NCBI RefSeq assembly: GCF_039769985.1
Contig: NZ_JBDNCH010000002.1
Coordinates: 310,001 to 374,000, forward strand
Source of the DNA: Ponticoccus litoralis
Lineage (GTDB): Bacteria > Pseudomonadota > Alphaproteobacteria > Rhodobacterales > Rhodobacteraceae
Direction: 5' to 3'
Length of the DNA stretch: 64,000 bases
Part shown: positions 17,207 to 26,608 of the stretch, piece by piece
Layout: every line of letters starts with the position of its first letter
Numbering within the stretch: position 1 is the stretch's first letter
Translations under genes and position numbers: made by a program
Notes under the pieces: model-generated
Databases searched by the model: none
What the model was told of the DNA's origin: nothing
What the model saw: the letters and a program-made list of their open reading frames with translations, nothing else

Positions 17207-18022
17207 ATGCGTCGTATTCTATCCGCCGTCTGCCTGTCCCTGGTCACCGCCGCCCCTGCCTGGGCCGCGAGTTGCATCACCAGCCAGGGCGCCTTCAACG
17301 GCTACAAACAGGCCTTCGGCCAGCAAGCCGCCGCCAGCGGCGTTGGCCAGCGCGGCCTTCAGGCGCTGGCGGGCACGCAGCTGTCCGGCATCACCTGGCG
17401 CTTCGAGTCCCAGCCCTCCAGCCAGACCGGCGTGTCCTACGGCGACCCGGCGCAGTTCCTTGCCAAACGCACCGGCGGCTCTGCCCAGTCTTTCGTGAAC
17501 ACCGCCCGCTCGCGGATGGAGCGCAACGCCGGGCTCTTCAACTCGATCGAACAGCGCTATGGCGTCCCGGGCAGCATCCTTGCGGTGATCTGGGGGCTCG
17601 AAACCTCCTGGGGCGGCTACACCGGCAAGACCAACATCGTGTCGGGCGCGGTCACGCTGGCCTCTTACTGCCGCCGCCATCCGCGGTTCGAACCGCATGC
17701 GGTCGCGGCCCTGCAGCTGGTGGATCGCGGCGTGATCAACGCCGGCACCCAGGGCGGCCCCTCCGGAGAACTGGGCCACATGCAGTTCCTCGCCGGAAAC
17801 TGGATGCGCTACGGCGTCGACGCCAATGGCGACGACCGCGCCGATCCCTACAATGCCACCGACGCGCTGGCCTCTGCCGCCAACATGCTGCGTCAGCACG
17901 GCTGGCAGGCCGGGCAGCCCTTCGGCCCCGGCACGCGCAACTTCAAGGTGCTGTCCGCCTGGAACGACAGCGGCAACTACCAGCGCGCCATCGCCTATGC
18001 GGCGGAGCAGATGGGCCGCTGA
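17207..18022 (+). CDS. lytic murein transglycosylase, MltB-like
   Basis: A 271-residue exported protein: signal peptide M-R-R-I-L-S-A-V ... A-W-A, then a MltB-type SLT domain with the catalytic glutamate in W-G-L-E-T-S-W-G and the later G-E-L-G-H-M-Q-F motif. It cleaves the glycan strand of peptidoglycan, producing anhydro-muropeptides. No lipobox cysteine follows the signal sequence (A-W-A-A-S-C has Cys at +3 only), so it is probably soluble in the periplasm. The start at 17207 follows GGAG. Stand-alone gene. Confidence 0.88.
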   Translation: MRRILSAVCLSLVTAAPAWAASCITSQGAFNGYKQAFGQQAAASGVGQRGLQALAGTQLSGITWRFESQPSSQTGVSYGDPAQFLAKRTGGSAQSFVNTARSRMERNAGLFNSIEQRYGVPGSILAVIWGLETSWGGYTGKTNIVSGAVTLASYCRRHPRFEPHAVAALQLVDRGVINAGTQGGPSGELGHMQFLAGNWMRYGVDANGDDRADPYNATDALASAANMLRQHGWQAGQPFGPGTRNFKVLSAWNDSGNYQRAIAYAAEQMGR

Positions 18023-18207
18023 GCCCATATCGCCATCCGGTATCCCAAGCGGCGCGCCCTCCCCGGCGCGCCGTTTCACGTTTGGTTAACCAATGCGGTC
18101 GAACCGGATGACGATTACACGCAAAATTGCGCGATTTTGCCCCGAAGAAACCAAGTTCGGCGGGCATACCCTCGGCAAAGCGGCGCGTTCCGCCGCGAGG
18201 AGGTCGC

Positions 18208-18973
18208 ATGATCACAATCGAGCATCCCTATGCCGGGCTCATTCTGCCAGACGCTTCGGACCTTGATCCGGCCCCCTACCTGAAGGCCGCGACCATCAGC
18301 CTTGCCCGTCAGGAGCCCGGGTGCCGCCCCCGGATCGATTCTGGCAAAAGTGCGGTCATCGGTACGGGATTTCGGCATCGTCGTCACCCCGCAGGAAGAC
18401 AGCGACTACGGCCCCCGCGTGCTGATAGAGGTCATCGCGGCGGATGGCGGCCCGCCCGAAGACGAAATGGCGGCGCGCATCCTCTCCGATACCGTGCTGC
18501 TGGCGCTGAAGACCTCCGAGGCGGATATCCTCGAATGGTACGCGCCCGACGTCCTGATCGACCGCGAGGATTTCATCCGCCTGCAAAGCTACGTCTCGCC
18601 GCGCCGCGCCCCGTCCGCACCGGACCCCGCAGAGGACGCGGACCTGCCCGACAGCCTGCGCGCCATGCTGGCACCCGACCCGGCACCGGCGGAGGATCAG
18701 GACCGCCCCGCCACAACCGACCGGCTGGCGCAATACCGCATCCGGGTAGAGCAGACAGGTCCGCAGGATCGCCGTATCACGTCGGCGCGCTGGCTGAAGA
18801 CCGGTGCGATGGGCCTGCTTTCGGCGCCGCTGGCGCCCGTTCGCTTCGTCGTCGGCCTGTATCGCGGCATGGATATCCGCCTTGTCTCGCGGGCGCTTGC
18901 GGTGACGATGCTCTTCGTGGCGCTGTACAACACCGACCGCCTGCAAACGGTTCTGTACCAGCTCGCGCACTGA
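18208..18973 (+). CDS. conserved-looking protein of unknown function (frameshifted)
   Basis: I do not recognise this family. The ATG at 18208 follows GAGGAGG and opens M-I-T-I-E-H-P-Y-A-G-L. The frame shifts by one base between about 18317 and 18361, after which D-F-G-I-V-V-T-P-Q-E-D continues to the stop at 18973. The corrected protein is about 254 residues. It has an acidic N-terminal domain, a Pro/Ala/Asp-rich linker around residues 145-185, and two hydrophobic stretches near the C-terminus (M-G-L-L-S-A-P-L-A-P-V and A-L-A-V-T-M-L-F-V-A-L), suggesting a C-terminal membrane anchor. No neighbour suggests a role. Confidence 0.6.
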
Positions 18974-19244
18974 CGAGGGCCCCTCGCGCCGGAGGCAGAG
19001 AGGGAGGCACTGGGGACGGCCCTGCGCTTATCGGCAAGCCCGGGGACACCCGGCACGCCCCGGTGCTCCGGGCTATCCCGGATGCCGCGCCCGACCCCGG
19101 CCAGAAGGCCAGTCGCGGTCAGAGCTGTAACGTTCTTCAACAGCCGGTCCATCCGCCTCACCATCGCGTGACGCCCTGCTTCGCAGGCTTGTGACATGCC
19201 ACCGGCAAAGACAGTGTGAAGGCCCGCATCCGAAGGACCCCGCC

Positions 19245-20456
19245 ATGCCCACCGAACGCGTCACCTTCACCGGACATTCCGGCGACCGCCTTGCCGCCCG
19301 GCTCGACCTGCCCGAGGGGCCGCATCTGGCCACGGCGCTGTTCGCCCATTGCTTCACCTGCGGCAAGGATATCGCGGCGGCGCGGCGCATCTCGGCCCGG
19401 TTGGCGGCCATGGGCTTTGCGGTGCTGCGCTTCGACTTCACCGGGCTGGGCCATTCGGGGGGCGAATTCGCCAATACCACCTTCCGCTCGAACGTCGCCG
19501 ATCTGGGTGCGGCGGCGGAATACCTGACGGCCCGCGACATGCCGCCGGGACTGCTGATCGGGCATTCGCTGGGCGGCGCGGCCATGCTGCGGGCGGCGCG
19601 CCACATCGCCTCGGCCGGGGCGGTGGTCACCATCGGCGCGCCCTTCGACCCCGACCATGTCACCCGGAACTTTGCCGAGGCGCTGGAGACGATCGAGCGC
19701 GACGGCGCCGCAGAGGTCGATCTGGGCGGGCGCCCGGTCACCATCGGGCGGGATTTCGTCCGGGATGTGCAGGGGCAGGCCCTTGCCGAGGACATCGCTC
19801 ACCTGAAACGCGCCCTGCTGATCCTGCACGCGCCGCGCGACAGCGTTGTGGACATCTCGAACGCAACCCGGATCTTCACCACCGCCCGCCACCCGAAAAG
19901 CTTCGTCACGCTTGGCGATGCCGATCACCTCGTCAGCGCTGCCGAGGACGCCGAATATGCCGCCGGGGTGATCGCCGCATGGTCCGGGCGCTATCTGGAC
20001 CTGCGCCGCCCCGCCCCGCCCGTGGGCGCCCCCGAGGGCGTGACCCGCGTGACAGAGGCCGACCCGGGCGGCTTTTTGCAGGACGTGCAGAACGGGCCGC
20101 ATCACCACATGGTCGCCGATGAGCCCGAAGCCTACGGCGGCACGGATCGCGGGCCTTCGCCCTACGGCTTCCTTTCGGCGGGTCTGGGGGCCTGCACCTC
20201 GATGACGATCCGGATGTATGCCCGCCGCAAGGGCTGGCCGCTGGAGGGCGTCAGCGTCGATGTCCGCCACGACAAGGTGCATGCGCAGGATGCGGGCACC
20301 GCGCAGGACACGCGCATCGACCGGTTCACCCGGCGGATCACGCTGGAGGGGCCGCTGACGGACGACCAGCGCGCGCGCCTGCTGGAGATCGCCGACCGCT
20401 GCCCCGTGCACCGGACGCTGGAGGCGGGCGCGCATATCACCACAGAGCTGGCCTGA
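19245..20456 (+). CDS. alpha/beta hydrolase fused to OsmC-like domain
   Basis: A 403-residue two-domain protein. Residues 1-255 form an alpha/beta hydrolase with nucleophile motif G-H-S-L-G-G and H-A-P-R-D-S and D-A-D-H-L segments for the acid and histidine. Residues 265-403 form an OsmC/Ohr-type domain with the paired reactive cysteines in G-A-C-T-S-M and R-C-P-V-H. OsmC proteins reduce organic hydroperoxides with those two thiols. The fusion suggests hydrolysis and peroxide reduction of the same acyl substrate, but this is inference. Such fusions are known in proteobacteria, usually annotated as bifunctional hydrolase/OsmC. Confidence 0.92.
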   Translation: MPTERVTFTGHSGDRLAARLDLPEGPHLATALFAHCFTCGKDIAAARRISARLAAMGFAVLRFDFTGLGHSGGEFANTTFRSNVADLGAAAEYLTARDMPPGLLIGHSLGGAAMLRAARHIASAGAVVTIGAPFDPDHVTRNFAEALETIERDGAAEVDLGGRPVTIGRDFVRDVQGQALAEDIAHLKRALLILHAPRDSVVDISNATRIFTTARHPKSFVTLGDADHLVSAAEDAEYAAGVIAAWSGRYLDLRRPAPPVGAPEGVTRVTEADPGGFLQDVQNGPHHHMVADEPEAYGGTDRGPSPYGFLSAGLGACTSMTIRMYARRKGWPLEGVSVDVRHDKVHAQDAGTAQDTRIDRFTRRITLEGPLTDDQRARLLEIADRCPVHRTLEAGAHITTELA

Positions 20457-20591
20457 TCCACTGCGCGGCGCAGCCGGCCCGCGCAACTGGTCAGAACGAC
20501 TGGCCCGAACGACTGGCCCGAACAGCCAACCTGAACGAAAAACGGCGCCGCAGCTTTCGCCCGGCGCCGTCCGTAACGGGTATCGGTAGCG

Positions 20592-21197
20592 TCAGCCGCG
20601 CGCGCGGCCGATCAGCTTCCACGCGGCGGGCAGGATCAGCGCCGCCAGCGCCAGCTTGACGAAGTCACCCAGCAGGAAGGGCGTCAGACCCCATGCCAGG
20701 ATCGGCTTGTCAAAGCCGTAAAGCATGCCCAGCCAGATCAGGCCCGGGATGTAGAGCACCACGTTGCCCAGCAGCATCGCGCCCGCCATCTTGGGGGCCG
20801 ACCGGTCCCAGCCCCGGCGCGCCAGCACGCCCATCAGGCCCACGGCGATGACGTAGCCCAGCAGGTAGCCGCCGGTGCCGCCCATCATGTACTCGATGCC
20901 GTTCAGGTCGGCGGTGGAGCTTTGGAAGATGTCAAAGCCCAGCATGCCGAGGATCATGTAGCCCATGATCGTCGCCAGCCCGAGACGCGCGCCATAGGCG
21001 GCGCCGACGGTCAGCACGGCGAAGGTGCCCATGCCCATCGCGACCGGCGAGCCGGGGACCGGCACCTTGATCTTGGCCATCACGGCCAGGAAGGCGATGC
21101 CCGCCACGAAAAGTGCAACCTGCTTCACGCGCAGCGCGGTTCCCTCATTGGCGCCGAAGGCCTCGGCCAGCACGTTGCGGTTCATTGTCAGGTTCAT
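20592..21197 (-). CDS. bioY: biotin ECF transporter S component BioY
   Basis: A 201-residue membrane protein with about six helices. It has the BioY features G-S-P-V-A-M-G-M-G-T-F-A-V-L near helix 2, G-A-A-Y-G-A-R-L-G, and G-G-T-G-G-Y-L-L-G-Y. It captures biotin at the inner membrane. No BioM/BioN energising genes are adjacent, so it may work alone or with a shared module elsewhere. The start at 21197 is the first of two nearby methionines (M-N-L-T-M-N-R). A TTTGCAAA box lies about 100 bases upstream. Confidence 0.93.
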   Translation of the reverse strand: MNLTMNRNVLAEAFGANEGTALRVKQVALFVAGIAFLAVMAKIKVPVPGSPVAMGMGTFAVLTVGAAYGARLGLATIMGYMILGMLGFDIFQSSTADLNGIEYMMGGTGGYLLGYVIAVGLMGVLARRGWDRSAPKMAGAMLLGNVVLYIPGLIWLGMLYGFDKPILAWGLTPFLLGDFVKLALAALILPAAWKLIGRARG

Positions 21198-21302
21198 GGG
21201 AGCCCCCGTCCTCTGTTCAAGCGTTTCAGTGTTTGTGCCCGACTTGCTGCATTGCCGCAAGCGGCTTGCCCGGCAATTGCGCAAATCCTGCAAAGCGTAC
21301 AG

Positions 21303-21310
21303 TTTGCAAA
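21303..21310. promoter_or_regulatory. TTTGCAAA box upstream of bioY
   Basis: A perfect TTTGCAAA palindrome about 105 bases upstream of the bioY start. As I recall, such octamers are half-sites of ScfR-type (PccR/RamB-like) acyl-CoA regulators in Rhodobacteraceae. A single copy is weak evidence. Confidence 0.25.
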
Positions 21311-21380
21311 GTCGGCCCCGGGCGGGCGCCGGGGCGGGTGTCCCGCGCCCTGCCCGCGCGCGCCCTGCGGGACGGGCGCA

Positions 21381-21413
21381 AAGAAAAACGGCCCGCCCAC
21401 TGGGGGCGGACCG
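21381..21413 (-). terminator. terminator downstream of pntB
   Basis: On the minus strand, CGGTCCGCCCCC and GGGCGGGCCG form a GC-rich hairpin followed by TTTTTCTTT. It starts about 47 bases after the pntB stop. Confidence 0.75.
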
Positions 21414-21459
21414 CTCGGGTCTTTCAGGGGGGCGGCGGTCTTGCCCCGCCCCGCAGGCC

Positions 21460-22893
21460 TCAGCCCAGCTTGGTCAGCAGGTCGCCGATCGACTGCTTGG
21501 CATCGCCGTAGTACATCCGCGTGTTGTCCTTGAAGAACAGCGGGTTCTCGATGCCCGAGTAGCCGGTGCCCTGCCCACGCTTGGACACGAAGACGGTCTT
21601 GGCCTTCCAGACCTCCAGCACCGGCATGCCGGCGATGGGGCTGTTGGGATCGTCCTGCGCGGCGGGGTTCACGATGTCGTTCGAGCCGATGACGATGACG
21701 ACGTCCGTCTCCGGGAAGTCCTCGTTGATCTCGTCCATCTCCAGCACGATGTCGTAGGGCACCTTGGCCTCGGCCAGCAGCACGTTCATGTGCCCCGGCA
21801 GACGGCCCGCGACCGGGTGAATGGCAAAACGCACCTCTTTGCCCTGCCCACGCAGCTTGCGCGTCAGTTCGGCGACGTTCTGCTGTGCCTGCGCCACCGC
21901 CATGCCGTAGCCCGGAACGATGATCACCGAGTCCGCCTCTTCCAGCGCCTGCGCCACGCCGTCGACGTCGATGGCGACCTGTTCGCCCTCGATCTCCGCC
22001 GCCGGACCCGCCGCGCCGCCGAAGCCGCCGAGGATCACGCTGACAAACGACCGGTTCATCGCCTTGCACATGATGTAGGACAGGATCGCACCCGAAGAGC
22101 CGACCAGCGCGCCGACCACGATCAGCAGGTCGTTGCCCAGGCTGAAGCCGATGGCCGCCGCCGCCCAGCCGGAATAGCTGTTCAGCATCGAGACCACGAC
22201 CGGCATGTCGGCGCCGCCGATGCCCATGATCAGGTGGTAGCCGATAAACAGCGCCGCCAGCGTCATGAGGAACAGCGGGAAGAAGCCGCCGCTGCCCATG
22301 TACCAGAACAGGCACAGAACCGAGAGACCCGCCGCGCCCGCGTTCAGCAGATGGCCGCCCGGCAGTTTCGTGGCCGCCGAGGTCACCTTGCCCGCCAGCT
22401 TGCCGAAGGCAATGACCGAGCCGGTGAAGGTGATGGCGCCGATGAAGATGCCGAGGAAGAGCTCAACCCGCAGGATGTTGACCTCGACCGAGTCCTTCTT
22501 GGCGATCAGCGCCGCGAAGCCTTCAAGCGACTTGCGCGCGGTTTCGTCCATGGCCAGCACGCGGCCCAGTTCGAAATGCGCGTTGAAGCCCACGAAGACC
22601 GCCGCGAGGCCGACAAGCGAGTGCATGGCCGCCACAAGCTGCGGCATCTCGGTCATCTGGACACGCTTGGCGACGACGAAGCCGATGGCCCCGCCCGCCG
22701 CGATCAGGATCAGCGAGAGCAGCCAGAAGCCAGAGCCCGGGCCGATCAGCGTGGCAAAGACCGCAAGGCCCATGCCGACGATGCCGTACCAGACGGCCCG
22801 CTTGGCGCTTTCCTGCCCCGAAAGGCCACCCAGCGACAGGATGAAGAGGACGGCTGCGACCACGTAGGCCGCTGTCGTGAAACCGAAATCCAT
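21460..22893 (-). CDS. pntB: NAD(P) transhydrogenase subunit beta
   Basis: A 477-residue subunit of proton-translocating transhydrogenase, which makes NADPH from NADH at the cost of proton motive force. The N-terminal half has about eight or nine membrane helices. The C-terminal third is the NADP-binding dIII domain with I-I-V-P-G-Y-G-M-A-V-A-Q-A-Q and V-V-I-V-I-G-S-N-D-I-V-N-P-A-A. It lies 16 bases downstream of pntA in the same operon and is followed by a terminator. Confidence 0.97.
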   Translation of the reverse strand: MDFGFTTAAYVVAAVLFILSLGGLSGQESAKRAVWYGIVGMGLAVFATLIGPGSGFWLLSLILIAAGGAIGFVVAKRVQMTEMPQLVAAMHSLVGLAAVFVGFNAHFELGRVLAMDETARKSLEGFAALIAKKDSVEVNILRVELFLGIFIGAITFTGSVIAFGKLAGKVTSAATKLPGGHLLNAGAAGLSVLCLFWYMGSGGFFPLFLMTLAALFIGYHLIMGIGGADMPVVVSMLNSYSGWAAAAIGFSLGNDLLIVVGALVGSSGAILSYIMCKAMNRSFVSVILGGFGGAAGPAAEIEGEQVAIDVDGVAQALEEADSVIIVPGYGMAVAQAQQNVAELTRKLRGQGKEVRFAIHPVAGRLPGHMNVLLAEAKVPYDIVLEMDEINEDFPETDVVIVIGSNDIVNPAAQDDPNSPIAGMPVLEVWKAKTVFVSKRGQGTGYSGIENPLFFKDNTRMYYGDAKQSIGDLLTKLG

Positions 22894-22909
22894 GTGTCTG
22901 TCCCCTCCC

Positions 22910-24493
22910 TTACGACTTCTGGAACATGGCGAGCATGCGCCGTGTCACGAGGAAGCCGCCGAAGATGTTGATCCCGGCCATGAAGACCGACAGGGCCGCC
23001 AGCAGGATCACGAGGAAGCTCCCCGATCCGATCTGCATGAGCGCGCCAAGGATGATGATCGACGAGATGGCGTTGGTGACGGCCATCAGCGGCGTGTGAA
23101 GCGAGTGCGAGACGTTCCAGATCACCTGGAAGCCCACGAAGACCGACAGCACGAAGACGATGAAGTGCTGCATGAAGCTGGCCGGGGCGACAAGGCCCAC
23201 CGCGAGCAGCAGGCCACCGCCCACCGCCAGCAGGGTCACCTGCTGCACGGTCTGCGCCTTGAAGGCGGCAACCTCGTTGGCGCGCTTTTCCTCGGGCGTC
23301 AGCTCCTTGGCCTTTTCCTTCGGCTTCTGGGCCGCGATGGCCTTCACCTTGGGCGGCGGGGGCGGCCAGGTGATCTCTCCCTTGTGGGTCACGGTCGCGC
23401 CGCGGATCACGTCGTCGTCCATGTTGTGGTTGACCTCGCCGTCCTTGTCGGGCGTCAGATCGGTCATCATGTGACGGATGTTGGTCGCGTAAAGCGTCGA
23501 GGACTGCGTCGCCATGCGGCTCGGGAAATCCGTGTAGCCGATGATGGTCACGCCATTCTCGGTCACGACCTTCTCGTCCTTGACGGTGCCCTCGACGTTG
23601 CCGCCGCGTTCTGCCGCGAGGTCGACGATGACCGATCCCGGCTTCATCGCCTTGACCATGTCCTCGAGCCACAGCTTGGGCGCGTCGCGGTTGGGGATCA
23701 GCGCGGTGGTGATGACCACGTCGATCTCGGGGGCGAGTTCACGGAACTTGGCCAGCTGCGCTTCGCGGAATTCAGGCGAGGACACAGAGGCATAGCCACC
23801 GGTGGCGGCGCCGTCGGTCTGTTCTTCCTCGAAGTCGAGGTAGACGAATTCGGCGCCCATCGACTCGACTTGCTCGGCCACTTCGGGGCGCACGTCGAAG
23901 GCGTAGGTGATCGCGCCCAGCGAGGTCGAGGTGCCGATGGCGGCAAGGCCCGCCACACCGGCGCCGACCACCAGAACCTTGGCCGGGGGCACCTTGCCCG
24001 CCGCCGTGATCTGGCCGGTGAAGAAGCGGTCGAAGTTGTTGCCCGCCTCGATCACCGCGCGGTAGCCCGCGATGTTGGCCATGGACGACAGCGCGTCCAT
24101 CTTCTGCGCGCGGCTGATGCGCGGCACCATTTCCATCGCGATGACCGACGCGCCCGAGGCCTTGGCCTTTTCCAGACCAGCCTCGTTGCCGCCGGGGTTG
24201 AAGAAGGTGATCAGCGTCTTGTCCGCGCTCAGGCGGCCCAGTTCCTCATCCGTGGGAATGCGCACCTTGGCGATGATGTCGGACTTTGCCCACAGGGTGT
24301 CGGCATCGGCGACGACCTCTACCCCGGCTGCCGCGTAATCTGCATCTGAGAAGCCGGCCTTTGTGCCAGCCCCGGCCTGAATCAGACAGTCGTGGCCCAG
24401 CTTCTGCAATTGCCGGGCCGAGTCGGGCGTCATCGCCACCCGGTTCTCACCGGCCTCGACCTCTGTTGGTGTCCCGATTCTCACGTGTTTCAT
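22910..24493 (-). CDS. pntA: NAD(P) transhydrogenase subunit alpha
   Basis: A 527-residue single-chain alpha subunit. Residues 1-380 form the NAD-binding dI domain (V-L-V-V-G-A-G-V-A-G-L-A-A-I, R-P-E-V-A-E-Q-V-E-S). A charged Pro/Lys-rich linker follows (I-T-W-P-P-P-P-P-K-V-K and K-P-K-E-K-A-K-E-L-T-P-E-E-K). Four C-terminal membrane helices complete it. Many alphaproteobacteria split this chain into PntAA and PntAB; here it is fused. It partners PntB. Confidence 0.97.
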   Translation of the reverse strand: MKHVRIGTPTEVEAGENRVAMTPDSARQLQKLGHDCLIQAGAGTKAGFSDADYAAAGVEVVADADTLWAKSDIIAKVRIPTDEELGRLSADKTLITFFNPGGNEAGLEKAKASGASVIAMEMVPRISRAQKMDALSSMANIAGYRAVIEAGNNFDRFFTGQITAAGKVPPAKVLVVGAGVAGLAAIGTSTSLGAITYAFDVRPEVAEQVESMGAEFVYLDFEEEQTDGAATGGYASVSSPEFREAQLAKFRELAPEIDVVITTALIPNRDAPKLWLEDMVKAMKPGSVIVDLAAERGGNVEGTVKDEKVVTENGVTIIGYTDFPSRMATQSSTLYATNIRHMMTDLTPDKDGEVNHNMDDDVIRGATVTHKGEITWPPPPPKVKAIAAQKPKEKAKELTPEEKRANEVAAFKAQTVQQVTLLAVGGGLLLAVGLVAPASFMQHFIVFVLSVFVGFQVIWNVSHSLHTPLMAVTNAISSIIILGALMQIGSGSFLVILLAALSVFMAGINIFGGFLVTRRMLAMFQKS

Positions 24494-24615
24494 CCCCCTC
24501 GTTCAGGAATTCCTGCGTCTCGCGCTTTCTGCATCGCAGCACGCACATAGGATGTACAATCCCCCAAGGGGGTGCACAACCGTCGCGCCGCTCTAGACCA
24601 TACCGCGACGGAAAG

Positions 24616-25068
24616 TTAAAGCCATCGTCGCGTTTGTTGCGCATACCGTGTGTACTGGGCAACAAACTTTCGCCGTAGCCGCACCTCTTCCTGCGCGATA
24701 AATCGACGCTCCACCACCCAGACGAAGATCGGGATCAGGGGCAGCGCCAGCACCGCGTCCCAGTACAGCACCATCCCCGCAAGGATCATCGAATCGCCAA
24801 GGTAGATGGGATTCCGCGTGCGGCTGAAGATGCCCGTTGTGACCAGCCGGTCGGCCTCTCGGTGCGGGATGACCGTGGTGCGCTGGCGGCGCATCTCGGT
24901 CACCGCAAGCGCCGCCAGAAGCAGCCCGCCCCCGACCAGAAGCCCGCCCAGCAGGTCCGCCCAGACCGGGCCGAAGGAGCCGACGGGCAGGACGGTCTTC
25001 TGGACCCAGGCCAGCGACAGGAAAGCCGCCAGCCAGACCGGCGGCATGTCGAGCCATTTCATCAGCAT
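24616..25068 (-). CDS. isoprenylcysteine carboxyl methyltransferase (ICMT/PEMT)-like membrane protein
   Basis: About 150 residues with three or four hydrophobic segments and the diagnostic C-terminal S-R-T-R-N-P-I-Y-L-G-D motif followed by R-F-I-A-Q-E-E-V-R-L, typical of bacterial ICMT-like methyltransferases that bind SAM at the membrane. Two starts, 25068 and 25062, are three codons apart at most. Substrates of the bacterial members are mostly unknown, and the neighbours (pntAB, kynU) do not help. Confidence 0.82.
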   Translation of the reverse strand: MLMKWLDMPPVWLAAFLSLAWVQKTVLPVGSFGPVWADLLGGLLVGGGLLLAALAVTEMRRQRTTVIPHREADRLVTTGIFSRTRNPIYLGDSMILAGMVLYWDAVLALPLIPIFVWVVERRFIAQEEVRLRRKFVAQYTRYAQQTRRWL

Positions 25069-25302
25069 TCTCCCCGCATTGCGGCGCAAGGGTGACCTGC
25101 GGCGGCGCGGCGCGCAACGGCTGCCGATGTCGCACGGGGCGGCCCGGGGCCGATGCGCCATGCCCCCCGGGGCCGCCGCCCCTCTGCCTCTGCGCGCCCC
25201 GACCACAAGGCCAACGGCCCCTTGGACGCCCGGCACCTGTCGGTCTATGGTCGCCCGCACCCCCGCCGCCCCATGGCGCGGCGCAAACAGGATACAGGCC
25301 CC

Positions 25303-26496
25303 ATGACCGACTTCACCACCACACGCAGGCTTTTCGACATCCCGCAGGGGCTGGTCTATCTCGACGGCAACTCGCTGGGGCCCCTGCCCCGCGCCGTGCC
25401 CGAGCGCGTTGCCCGGACGGTGACAGAGCAGTGGGGTCCGCATCTGATCGGCGGCTGGAACGCCTGCGGCTGGATGGACCAGCCGCGCGCACTGGGGGAC
25501 CGGATCGGGCGGCTGATCGGCGCCCGGCCGGGGCATACGGTGATCGGCGACACCCTGTCCATCAAGGTGTTTCAGGCGCTGGCGGCCGCCGTGGCCCTGA
25601 ACCCCGGGCGAAACGTGATCCTGTCGGACACCGGCAATTTCCCGACCGACCTCTACATGGCCGAAGGGCTGATCAAGCTGCTTGGGCCGGACTATCGCCT
25701 GCAACTGGCGGACCCCGAGGCGCTGGAGGATGCGATCACCGAAGAGACCGCCGTCGTTCTGGTGACCGAGGTCGACTACCGCACCGGGCGGCGCCACGAC
25801 ATGGCGCGGCTGACCGCCACCGCCCATGCCCGGGGCGCCCTTGCGATCTGGGATCTCGCGCATTCCGCCGGGGCCTTCCCGGTCGACGTGACCGGCGGGA
25901 ACGCCGATTTCGCGGTGGGCTGCACCTACAAGTACCTCAACGCCGGTCCCGGCGCGCCCGCCTTCATCTCTGTCGCGGCCCGTCACGCGGACCACGTTGA
26001 ACCGGCGCTGGCCGGGTGGCTGGGTCACGATGCGCCCTTCGCCTTCGAACAGGGCTATCGCCCCGGCGAGGGCGTGGCGCGGATGCGGGTCGGTACGCCG
26101 CCGGTCCTGCAGATGGCCGCGCTCGACGCCGCGCTCGATGTCTGGGAGGGGGTGGACATGACGGCGCTGCGGACCCGGTCGCTGGCGCTGGCCGACCGCT
26201 TCATCGCGGCGGTCGAGGCCGCCTGCCCCGCGCTGACGCTGGCCACCCCGCGGGCGCATGACCAGCGCGGCTCGCAGGTGTCGTTCCGCCACCCCGAGGG
26301 CTATGCCATCATGCAGGCGCTGATCGCGCGCGGCGTCGTCGGCGACTTCCGCGCCCCCGACATCCTGCGCTTCGGCGTGACCCCGCTGTATATCGGCGAG
26401 GCCGAGATCGACCGCGCCGCCGAGGTGCTGGCAGAGGTGATGGACGGTGCGCTGTGGGACCAGCCCGAGTACCGGGCGCGCAAGGCGGTGACCTGA
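25303..26496 (+). CDS. kynU: kynureninase
   Basis: PLP enzyme of tryptophan catabolism that hydrolyses kynurenine to anthranilate and alanine. At 397 residues it is full length. The Y-L-D-G-N-S-L-G opening, D-L-A-H-S-A-G (PLP-binding Asp) and the Schiff-base lysine K210 in C-T-Y-K-Y-L-N-A-G-P-G are all present. The start at 25303 is chosen because the longer open frame upstream is low-complexity GC-rich sequence. No kynA or kynB lies beside it in this window. Confidence 0.93.
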   Translation: MTDFTTTRRLFDIPQGLVYLDGNSLGPLPRAVPERVARTVTEQWGPHLIGGWNACGWMDQPRALGDRIGRLIGARPGHTVIGDTLSIKVFQALAAAVALNPGRNVILSDTGNFPTDLYMAEGLIKLLGPDYRLQLADPEALEDAITEETAVVLVTEVDYRTGRRHDMARLTATAHARGALAIWDLAHSAGAFPVDVTGGNADFAVGCTYKYLNAGPGAPAFISVAARHADHVEPALAGWLGHDAPFAFEQGYRPGEGVARMRVGTPPVLQMAALDAALDVWEGVDMTALRTRSLALADRFIAAVEAACPALTLATPRAHDQRGSQVSFRHPEGYAIMQALIARGVVGDFRAPDILRFGVTPLYIGEAEIDRAAEVLAEVMDGALWDQPEYRARKAVT

Positions 26497-26608
26497 GCCT
26501 GCCACGGCGCCTGCGGGCGGGCCGTCTGCGCGCCGGTCGGCTTGCCGCCCGGCGCGCCTGCCGCCCACCCCGGTCGGTGGCGCCACCGCCCCCCGCCATC
26601 GCCGCCGG

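Noticed and set aside
25069..25302. A regulatory RNA upstream of kynU
   Set aside because: The stretch is GC-rich with no conserved structure or known riboswitch pattern that I can see.
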